From: Baffinella frigidus
Taxonomy: Eukaryota; Cryptophyceae; Cryptomonadales; Baffinellaceae
NCBI GenBank assembly: GCA_026770585.1
Contig: MU646471.1
Location: forward strand, 101,902-114,401
Length of the DNA: 12,500 bases
Direction: 5' to 3'
The position numbers were made by a program, and so were the translations under genes. Positions 6,212-12,500 of this stretch are shown in pieces (position 1 is the stretch's first letter; the number at the start of each line of letters is the position of its first letter). Below the pieces are notes generated by a model that worked only from the letters and a program-made list of their open reading frames with translations, was not told where the DNA came from and ran no database searches.

Positions 6212-6382
6212 GCTATCATGTAGCGGATGTTGAGCGCACGGCTAGACATCTGTTCACAGCGGCCGAGCGGGGTGAGATCGAGTTCCAGCCAGGGGAGATG
6301 CAATGTTCCCCAAACGGTGTACGCTGCCCCCCTGTGTCCGATTCACCCTCTCACGAGCACATCACCATCCCATAGAAATAAT

Positions 6383-6458
6383 ATTTACTTCAGTACATTA
6401 CACCCACCCACTGCACCCTCATTTACTTCAGTACATTACACCCACCCACTGCACCCTC
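6383..6458 (-). repeat. Exact 38-bp tandem duplication in the LHC 3' flank
   Basis: Positions 6383-6420 and 6421-6458 are identical. On the LHC sense strand each copy contains GGTGTAATGTACTG about 30-100 nt after the stop codon. The TGTAA word is the polyadenylation signal of some green algae; using it here is speculative. Confidence 0.85.
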
Positions 6459-6480
6459 ACACCCTCTTGCACCGCTACAC

Positions 6481-7302
6481 CTACAGCGCGGAGACGCGGA
6501 GCGAGGACACGACGGAGACCTTGGTGGCCGCCTCCTGGATAGCGTAGCCCGTGATGGCGATCATGGCGAGCCGCCCGTTGTTCACCTGGTTTTTTAAAGT
6601 TCAGGGTTCAGGGTTGAGAGGTTAGGCCTGGGGTTTAGGGATTAGAGGTTTAGGGTTTAGGGTTAAGGGTTTAGGGTTTAAGGTTTAGGGTTTTAGGATT
6701 AGGGATTGAGGTCTAGGGTTAAGAATTGATGGTTGAGGTTTGAAGGGCTTAGGGTTTAAGGTTTAGGGTTTAGGGTTTAAGGTTTAGGGTTTAGGGTTTA
6801 GGGTTCAGGGTTCAGGGTTCAGGGTTCAGGGTTTAGGGGTTAGGTTGAGGGTTGAGGGATTATGTTGTTCACCTCCTTAAGCTGGAGGCTCATCTTCTGC
6901 TGCTCGGAGCCCTTGAAGAGCCCGAGGGGGTCGAACCCGAGGTCCCCGGGAAGGTATGACATGTCCCCAGCGAGCATCACGGGCTCGCCCACCTGCCCGT
7001 CGCCGTCGAAGGGTCGCGCGGAAGCCGGCGCGCTTCGCCATGGTGGTGGCGTAGAGTTCGGTGGCGGAGGCGAAGGCGAGAACGCCAAACCAGTAGAACG
7101 GAGAGATGGCCGCGATCCCGCCGTTGAGGACCGAGGGGTCCAAGCCGCCAGCCGTCAGCATCGACGGAAGGCCCATCGCCTTGGACAGCGGCCCGTTGAA
7201 CTGCTCCGCCACGGGCCAGCCGAGCGCGGCGAGCCTGGTTGAGGGTTTGGGGTTAAGGGTCTAGGGTCTAGGGTCTAGGGCCTAGGGTTGAGGGCCTAGG
7301 GT

Positions 7303-7340
<38 letters not shown>

Positions 7341-7661
7341 AGGTTTATGATTTAGGCTCTGGGGTTGAGGTTTCAGGGTCGAGGGTTTGGTGTTGAGGGG
7401 TTACATAGCCAGGCGACCATGCTTCAACTCTGCCTCGCGGTAGATGCGGAGCTTGGGGACCGAGGAGGCAAAGCCGAGGGGGTCGAAGCCCTTGTCGCCC
7501 GCCATCTTTCCGTCGAGGACCTTACCGGCCTTGGCCTGCATGCAGAGCGAGTTGGCGGAGATGCCCGAGCGGACGGAGGAAGCAGGAAGCATGGGGCCGG
7601 GGGCGAACGCCTCGGCGCCGGCGAACGCCGCGGCAGCGATGAGGAAGGTGCGAGTGAACAT
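6481..7661 (-). CDS. Plastid light-harvesting chlorophyll-binding protein, three exons, one apparent frameshift
   Basis: Exons on the minus strand: 7661-7405, 7234-6873, 6585-6481 (stop TAG). The product is an antenna protein of the thylakoid membrane that binds chlorophyll and carotenoid and passes excitation to a photosystem. Residues 1-18 form a signal peptide; FAP at 19-21 is the usual start of the transit peptide in red-derived complex plastids. FDPLG at 59-63 and [12 protein letters not shown] (75-86) form the start of helix 1 with its chlorophyll-ligand Glu, His and Arg. Helix 2 lies near 128-150 ([20 protein letters not shown]). A second GFDPLG precedes helix 3, [10 protein letters not shown] (205-214). 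The total is about 240 residues, normal for the family. ATG at 7661 is chosen because the hydrophobic leader starts there and A is at -3; the frame stays open 35 codons upstream. Exon 2 needs one base skipped between about 7024 and 7011 to keep frame. The LHC subfamily is unresolved. Confidence 0.88.
6586..6872 (-). other. LHC intron 2: telomere-like, flanked by an 11-bp direct repeat
   Basis: This 287-nt intron begins GTGAACAAC and ends AAACCAG. Exon 2/intron reads GAGGTGAACAAC|ATAA and intron/exon 3 reads CCAGGTGAACAAC|GGG, so AGGTGAACAAC is present exactly at both ends and provides both the GT donor and the AG acceptor. The body is CCCTAAA-like heptamers in sense orientation. Removing one repeat copy with the body restores the helix 3 motif [11 protein letters not shown] exactly. 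The structure fits an introner-type insertion with target duplication. Confidence 0.85.
7011..7024 (-). other. Apparent +1 frameshift in LHC exon 2
   Basis: Upstream the frame reads ...[11 protein letters not shown] and downstream ...[17 protein letters not shown]. The two are one base apart, in GC-rich sequence TTCCGCGCGACCC. Phases of both introns and the stop codon fit exactly if one base is skipped. It may be a base-calling or assembly error or a real disabling mutation. Confidence 0.75.
7235..7404 (-). other. LHC intron 1: telomere-like, phase 2
   Basis: This 170-nt intron starts GTAACCCC and ends CAACCAG. Splicing joins AT to G CTC GCC, giving HGRLAM-LAALGWP. The body is sense-strand CCCTCAA and CCCTAGA heptamers in homogeneous blocks. 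No clear target duplication remains, so it may be older than intron 2. Confidence 0.82.
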
Positions 7662-7847
7662 GCTGGATGAGAACTTCTGTGATGGGGAATTGCTAGCTGG
7701 CTTTCCCCTTGGGTTTATGTGGGTGTCCCTTTCCACTGGGCTTTGAGTATCCCTTTTTTCCCCCATGAAATCAACGAAATCAACGAAATCGCGAGGGAGG
7801 TTTTAATACGTAGGGGGGGGTGGGCCGGGGCCTTGCGGCTAATAAGT
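7662..7847 (-). other. LHC 5' flank
   Basis: The 5' leader and probable promoter. No TATA box stands out. GAAATCAAC is repeated at 7766-7790. A G-run at 7813-7820 and GC-rich sequence follow. No regulatory site can be named with support. Confidence 0.4.
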
Positions 7848-8230
7848 GGTACGAAGCTTCGTACCGGCGCCTCACAACCCTGTAGGATGCTGTCCTGATG
7901 ACCGCACGGGTCGGGACATGAGTCGGCAGCTTACGAGGAGGATACTCAGGGTCGCTACTGCCAGCCTGACGGGCGCGGGCTCAGTGGTCCATCACTAGGA
8001 TGGATCTGACTGAGAACAGCACGGGACCTTGAGGGGGGATAGACACCATCGAAGGGCTTTTTCTCACACCGCAACGTGGGGGCCTAGGTGGTGGAGGGGT
8101 TTGAGGCTCTCCTTGCGTTGCCCGCAAGGAGAGCGGCCACACATATTTGCCCAGTCCGCCATCCGCTCGTAAGGAGGTGCACGGGGCAAATGTGTGTGGT
8201 TTTAGGCAGAGACTCTCGCGGGTGCTCTGC
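7848..8230. other. Hairpin-rich locus, possible structured RNA
   Basis: Successive stems: palindrome GGTACGAAGCTTCGTACC (7848-7865); nested GCTG/CAGC, GTCC/GGAC, GACC/GGTC (7889-7930); CTCAGT..TCCATC/GATGGA..ACTGAG (7980-8014); GCTCTCCTTGCG/CGCAAGGAGAGC with a 5-nt loop (8106-8134); CCACACATATTTGCCC paired with 8184-8199, all 16 pairs if one G-U is allowed; and GCAGAG/CTCTGC (8206-8230). No known RNA family consensus was recognised. The strand is unknown. The stems may instead be remnants of fold-back elements. Confidence 0.4.
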
Positions 8231-8435
8231 GGGAAACATCAGGGAGTGACACACCGGCCCGGTTCTCCGGGTTTGGGAGAGGAAGCTCCTTGATGAATTC
8301 CTCACTATGGGTAGTGGCAGTCTCTTGGGTAGGACAACTATGGTGCAGTTCCCAGTTGTTTTTCTAACCTCGCCTCAATTCTGCGCCGTGCATTTCTCTT
8401 TCGAATAAAGTCAATAAGAGTCAATAAGATTGAGG

Positions 8436-8615
8436 CCACACGAGGATGCTAGAGGGCCTATTTAAAACCGATGTGCTTTTAAAAGAGGGCATTTGTGTAG
8501 TAACTTTCGTTGAATGGTCACGTGACTCTCAAATTGCACAGTCGGGAGGTTACTTTACCCTATCCTGGTACAAATATTTACAACCCCACATGTGAATAGG
8601 CCCCTCCTCGAGTGG
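8436..8615. mobile_element. M1 element, copy 3 (full length, diverged)
   Basis: The ends are CCACACGAGG (8436-8445) and CCTCGAGTGG (8606-8615). The left arm (AGAGGGCCTATTTAAAA, GTAGTAAC, GGTCACGTGA) matches the complement of M1 copy 1's right arm. The complement of the right arm (CATGTGGGGTTGT, TTTGTACCAG) matches copy 1's left arm. Non-coding. Confidence 0.75.
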
Positions 8616-8718
8616 TGGAGAAACACACACAAGTTATTTACATGTAGCAGGAAATCGAAAATGGCATAAGGAACTGTCCCCTTGAAAATGGCTCCAAACC
8701 TAAAGGATCCAGATCCCT

Positions 8719-8779
8719 TCTACGGAACGGCGTGTCGTTGGCATATGTTGGGCGAAATTAAAACCTAAAGGACCTAAAG
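8719..8779 (-). repeat. R repeat fragment
   Basis: The complement reads CTTTAGGTTTTAATTTCGCC then CAACATATGCCAACGACACG then CCGTTCCGTAG, matching the start of R units at 12020-12073. Confidence 0.8.
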
Positions 8780-9018
8780 AACAAGAACAAGACCATCGAC
8801 GACGTCTCCCTATCATGATATGTACAGGCTTAATGCCTTGTTTTTTGTTTTTTGGGTGCTTGAAAAGGGGGGAAAGAGGCTCGGCTAAACCTTGCATAGG
8901 TGGGTCGGGGAGCTCACCCGTAGATCGTTCCTAACTCCTCAAGAGTGAGGTGGGCTTCGATGTGAGTGTAAATGAAAGCACCAAAGCACCATTCTCTCTG
9001 ATGCCCCCAACTTTCCCC

Positions 9019-9109
9019 CGAAGCAAAAATGCTTTCCCTGCAGTCCTTTCTAGGTCCTACGGAAGGGCGTGTCGTTGGCATATGTTGGTAACATTTGAAC
9101 CCCTTGGAC
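9019..9109 (-). repeat. R repeat fragment
   Basis: AAGCAAAAATGCTTTCCCTG followed by CAGTCCTTTCTAGG...ACGGAAGGGCGTGTCGTTGG matches the inverted R unit at 11101-11170. It includes the small hairpin AAGCA/TGCTT. Confidence 0.8.
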
Positions 9110-9186
9110 AAGATCGAGCGCCCGACGGGCCCGCCTCGCGGCCAGGAAACTCCGCAAAGCCAGGTTTTGAGGCCCTTGCACCGCTG

Positions 9187-9263
9187 ACTACACAAATCCG
9201 AGATCACGTTCGGGAACCAACTGTGAGTTCTGTTCCACAAATGTGGTCTCAGATTTGTGTAGT
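9187..9263. mobile_element. 77-bp inverted-repeat element
   Basis: ACTACACAAATCCGAGATCA then C at 9187-9207 and the complement of 9243-9263 (ACTACACAAATCTGAGACCA then C) differ at two positions. A short fold-back element with an uncertain target duplication. Confidence 0.65.
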
Positions 9264-9387
9264 AAGGGGTGCCAGATCATGTCCCTAGGCAAAAGCCCTG
9301 CTTCTCCACCCTTTCGGAGCGAGTTATTTAGTTTGTCGACACACTCCGTATCCAGGCTCGCTCAGCTGAACAAAGTTGGTTTTTGGA

Positions 9388-9420
9388 CGTTAAGGTCCAG
9401 TTGGTTTTTGGACCTTAACG
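9388..9420. repeat. Hairpin in TTTTTGGACCTTAACG repeats
   Basis: CGTTAAGGTCC and GGACCTTAACG form an 11-bp perfect stem around an 11-base loop. TTTTGGACCTTAACG recurs at 9422-9436 and GTTGGTTTTTGGAC occurs twice just upstream. Confidence 0.7.
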
Positions 9421-9532
9421 ATTTTGGACCTTAACGAGAAATTCTGTTTTTTTAGTCCCGAGAAGCCCTCGTCCGCACCATTCAAACCCTCTGGGCGTTT
9501 CCTATGGAAACATTTTATTTTTAAAAAATACA

Positions 9533-9638
<106 letters not shown>

Positions 9639-9639
9639 C

Positions 9640-9712
9640 CGCGCCGCCCCCCCCCCCCGTATCCCTTTTCTATCTTTCGGTGGATAAGGGATACGGAGGG
9701 GAGGGGCGGCGC
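9640..9712. repeat. GC-rich inverted repeat next to (TA)n
   Basis: GCGCCGCC and CCGTATCCCTT on the left pair with AAGGGATACGG and GGCGGCGC on the right, with a C-run and loop between. (AAAT)n follows at 9738-9752. It may be a small fold-back element whose left flank is the TA tract. Confidence 0.6.
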
Positions 9713-9752
9713 TTTCGGAGGGGGGATTCTCAAACGAATAAATAAATAAATA

Positions 9753-10009
9753 AACCTTTCATGATTAATCACATTTATGGAGGGGGGGCGCACGGCCTGG
9801 GAGGCGAAGAAAAAACTAGTGGATATCCTTGCATGTTGACGGTGAAGGCTAAGTTGATGCGATGGGGCGGGGTGCAGACCGCGGACGATCATTGCAGTGT
9901 CGCTAAGTTGACCGCTTTACTCACCATGACTCAAAACCACTGTGTACTGTTACATACCACTACCTCTCAGTACCACTCACCCGATAGGGTGCTTATTTTA
10001 GGTCATTTA
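9753..10009. other. No recognisable gene
   Basis: ORFs cross here in both directions but overlap and show no domains or codon bias. Nothing else recognised. Confidence 0.5.
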
Positions 10010-10260
10010 GGTTCTTCGAGCTCCCAACATAGACAGACACTGGAACTCGAAAGCCATGCTTCCTTTTGGATCACATCAGGCCCTCCCAGTGCAGAGGATA
10101 GAGTGAGACACCTCAAGGGTGAGACCACGTGACAGCCATCACAATTTCCAATGTGAGATCCTTGAGGTCCTTGAGGTTCTTGAACCTCCCAACATAGGCA
10201 CACACTGGAACTTGTTCTGCAGAAAAGCAATGCTTTCTCTCCTTTTCGAGAAAATCACCC
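10010..10260 (+). repeat. Two diverged R-like repeat copies
   Basis: GGTTCTTCGAGCTCCCAACA then TAGACAGACACTGGAAC (10010-10050) and GAGGTTCTTGAACCTCCCAA then CATAGGCACACACTGGAAC (10171-10211) are related to each other, to 11279-11320, and in part to the head of the R unit (TTTAGGTT, CCAACATAG, AGTGCAGAGG). Confidence 0.6.
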
Positions 10261-10335
10261 GATTTTGCCTGTCCCGACTCTTTTCAGGTAAGGACCTAAA
10301 GGCTCCATCAATTGTCAAGCACGACCGCTACACGC

Positions 10336-10391
10336 CAGAAGGCAAGGTGGGCCGATCAGCCCGCAGAAGGCAAGGTGAGCCGAGCAGCCCG
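10336..10391 (+). repeat. 28-bp tandem duplication
   Basis: CAGAAGGCAAGGTGGGCCGA then TCAGCCCG, repeated once with two substitutions (10364-10391). Confidence 0.85.
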
Positions 10392-10857
10392 GCCTCCTAC
10401 CGTAGGGTCGTACGAATAATTCAAATAATAATAATAGATTCTTGCAAAAATCCGATAAAAGCAGCTACGGGTTGCCAGTGGAAGGGTGGGGGAGGGGTGG
10501 AGAACCTCTCGCCCGCTAGGACGAGCATAACTTAATCCGGGAACAAGTATTTTTCTTTTAAACACGAGTTTTAGGAGGGGACATGATTTTTCGCGGCGCG
10601 TCGAGTCCACCGGAACCGAGTCCTTTAGGTCCTTTAGGTTCTTTTAACTTCAACCATATACCGGCCTTATTGAAAGACGGGGGACTGCTGATACGCTGCT
10701 TGCTTTATTATGCTAACGCGGATGGGTGCTAACACTTGTTGGCGGTAATGTCTGTTTTTGTTTCTGACGCTTGGATTGCCCCGAATTCTGCTGACTCCCG
10801 TACAAAGGGTGGTACCTCTTTGCATCCACCTTCTCTCCTTTCATCTTTGGGGTCTGG
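10392..10857. other. No recognisable gene
   Basis: AATAATAATAAT at about 10420, GTCCTTTAG nonamers at 10619-10640, and otherwise unique-looking sequence becoming pyrimidine-rich toward 10857. No supported feature. Confidence 0.45.
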
Positions 10858-10860
10858 CTA

Positions 10861-11192
10861 ACCTCACCTCACCCCCCCACACACAACCCCTCTCACCTTT
10901 TAGAATCTTCTTTCCTCTGGGGTATCCGTGGTTGAAGCTCCTATGCTCTAACCATGGGATACCATGAGCCTCATAGCGGCTGACTTGGGTTCGGTGTGTG
11001 TGCGAGCGCGTTCCTCTTTGGGATAACTCAAACACCCCAAGAGAACCACCCTGTATCCCCTCTTCACGAGCCTCTGCACTGGAGAGCTAAACGCGATCCG
11101 AAAGCAAAAATGCTTTTTCTGCAGTCTTTTCTACGGAAGGGCGTGTCGTTGGCGTATGTTGGGAGCATTTAAAACCTCAAGGACCTGAAGGG
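10861..11192 (-). repeat. R repeat unit U1 (inverted orientation)
   Basis: Its complement aligns throughout with U4 (12003-12321) and most of U2. Landmarks are CAACGACACGCCCTTCCGTAG, GACTGCAG, GCATTTTTGCTTTCGGATCG, CCAGTGCAGAGGCTCGTGAA, and a terminal hairpin GGTATCC..TGGTT/AACCA..GGATACC (10921-10963). The unit is about 330 bp. Open frames in it are short and uneven between copies, so it is probably a non-coding dispersed repeat. Confidence 0.8.
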
Positions 11193-11345
11193 GGACACCG
11201 GTCCTTTAGGTCTTTTAGGTCCGGAACTTTTGGTCCTTTTGGTACTTCGAGCTGCCAACATAGGCCCGTTAGGTCCTTTAGGTTCTTCGAGCTCCCACCA
11301 TAGGCGGACACCGGAACTTATCCTGAGGATCCTTTAGGTCCTTGA
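11193..11345 (+). repeat. TCCTTTAGG nonamer-rich spacer
   Basis: GGTCCTTTAGGTCTTTTAGG and variants recur between U1 and U2, mixed with GAGCTCCCACCATAGGCGGA-type R-like scraps. The 9-bp unit GGTCCTTTA also marks the heads of R units elsewhere. Confidence 0.6.
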
Positions 11346-11497
11346 TGCTTCCTTTCGGATCACATCAAGCCCCCATGTACAGAGGATCGCGGCAGAACCG
11401 GCTAAAGGGTATCCTCATCGGGCACGTAGATTTCCCCCCCAATATACGAAAGTCAGCAAAGTTAAGGGCAATCCAGGCGCCAAGAAAAGCAAGACAC

Positions 11498-11771
11498 CCT
11501 TCAGGTCCTTTAGGTTTTAATTTCGCCCAACATAGCCCGACGACACGCCCTTCCGTAGAAAGGACTGCAGAGAAAGAATTTTTGCTTTCGGATCGCAGTG
11601 AGCTCTCCAGTGCAGAGGCTCGTGAGGAGGGGATAAAGGGTGGTTCTCGTGGGGTGTTTGATTGCTTCCAAAATAGGAGCGCGCTCGCACACACACCAAA
11701 CCCAAGTCAGCCTGTATGAGGCTGATGGCATCCCATGGTTGAAGCATAGGAGCTCCATCTACGGATACCCC
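11498..11771 (+). repeat. R repeat unit U2
   Basis: Direct orientation, so U1 and U2 form an inverted pair with about 300 bp between arms. It carries CCAACATAGCCCGACGACAC, CGCTCGCACACACACCAAAC and CATCCCATGGTTGAAGCATA. It ends in GGATACCCC rather than the longer U4 tail. Confidence 0.8.
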
Positions 11772-11782
11772 AGATGTCAAGA

Positions 11783-12000
11783 GGGTCCTTTAGGTCAATG
11801 AGGTTTTGAATGCTCCCAACATATGCCAACGACACGCCCTTTCGTAGAAAGGACTGCAGAGAAAGCATTTTTGCTTTCGGATCGCGTTTAGCTCTCCAGT
11901 GCAGAGGCTCGTGAAGAGGGGATGCAGGGTGGTTCTGTTGGGGTGGGTGAAGGTATGCGACACCGCTCCCATGCTCACTTACACGCACCGAACCCAAGTC
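11783..12000 (+). repeat. R repeat unit U3 (3' truncated)
   Basis: Starts GTCCTTTAGGTCAATGAGGT and runs to CGAACCCAAGTC, where U4 begins directly. The tail found in U1 and U4 is missing. Confidence 0.8.
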
Positions 12001-12002
12001 TT

Positions 12003-12321
12003 CCTTTAGGTCCGGAAGGTCCTTTAGGTTTTAATTTCGCCCAACATAGCCCAACGACACGCCGTTTCGTAGAAAGGACTGCAGAGAAAGCAGCTTTGCT
12101 TTCGGATCGCGTTTAGCTCTCCGGTGCAGAGGCTCGTGAAGAGGGCAGGGTGGTTCTGTTGGGGTGGGTGAAGGTATGCGATACCGCTCCCATGCTCACT
12201 TACACGCACCGAACCAAGTCAGCCTCCTTTGAGGCTCATGGTATCCCATGGTTGAAGTTTAAGAGCTTCAATCACGAATGCCCCACAAGGTGAAAGGGAT
12301 TGTGTGGGGGGGTGAGGTGAT
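12003..12321 (+). repeat. R repeat unit U4
   Basis: The full unit in tandem with U3. From CGACACGCCGTTTCGTAG to CGCACCGAACC it is nearly identical to U3, apart from a short deletion of GGATG near 12147, indicating recent tandem duplication. The tail includes GGCTCATGGTATCCCATGGT and ends near GGGGGGTGAGGTGA. Confidence 0.8.
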
Positions 12322-12500
12322 CCTTTAGGTCCTTTTTAGAGAAATCAGTTTATTTAGGACCTTTATAAAAAAATCTGTCCCGCTTTTGCCTGTCATCTTT
12401 TGGGGGATTGGCGGAGTTCCCAATACATTAACGGACGTCCCTCGAAGGGTTCGGAAGGGGGCGAAGGGTCGGGGTCATTGGGACTTCTTGAGAAGGTTTC

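Noticed and set aside
7662-7766. 35-codon N-terminal extension of the LHC ORF
   Set aside because: It is in frame but would bury the signal peptide, which starts exactly at the 7661 ATG; family members begin with that leader.
7885-7935. CTGATGA motif: hammerhead ribozyme or C/D snoRNA
   Set aside because: The hammerhead GAAA and third stem are missing, and box C needs a purine first with a matching box D and terminal stem.
8300-8400. AGTGGCAGT phrase resembling U4 snRNA
   Set aside because: Only one short word matches; no further U4 sequence or Sm site found.
11365-12209. ORFs within R units (for example LHWRAKRDPKAKMLSLQSFL)
   Set aside because: They shift frame between copies and have no recognisable domain.

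Overview
The window looks like nuclear DNA of an alga with a red-derived complex plastid. The clearest evidence is a minus-strand light-harvesting complex (LHC) gene at 6481-7661. Its N-terminus is a signal peptide ending in AEA|FAP, which is how plastid targeting begins in stramenopiles, haptophytes and cryptophytes. Its exons are GC-rich and its introns are GT-AG. The sequence alone does not settle which lineage this is. No bacterial operons, tRNA, rRNA or CRISPR array were found.

Layout: a (TA)n microsatellite (1-123); a hairpin element of family M1 (219-430); telomere-like and fold-back sequence (490-630); the 3' part of an unrecognised plus-strand gene (926-3376) with four phase-0 exons, among which many decayed extra copies of the same exons are scattered; a convergent intergenic region (3377-6480) with CTCAAGGGG-type repeats, two M2 hairpin elements, two telomere-like tracts separated by a 611-bp element with terminal inverted repeats (TIRs), and a 99-bp mini-element; the LHC gene (6481-7661) with two introns; a hairpin-rich stretch (7848-8230); a third M1 copy (8436-8615); a second (TA)n tract (9541-9634); and an array of a dispersed repeat, here called R (8719-12321), in both orientations.

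The most interesting pattern is that introns of both genes consist of degenerate heptanucleotide telomere-like repeats (CCCTAAA and drifting 7-bp variants), always C-rich on the sense strand although the genes lie on opposite strands. LHC intron 2 is flanked by an 11-bp exact direct repeat, AGGTGAACAAC, that supplies both splice sites. Its body also resembles an intergenic tract 2 kb away. Together these suggest recent gain of an introner-like intron built from telomere-like repeats. The upstream gene adds exon 'stutter': exon fragments re-copied together with adjoining intron sequence. The LHC gene has one apparent +1 frameshift near 7015, so it may be a pseudogene or carry an assembly error. 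Almost everything outside the two genes is repetitive or non-autonomous mobile DNA; no transposase was seen.
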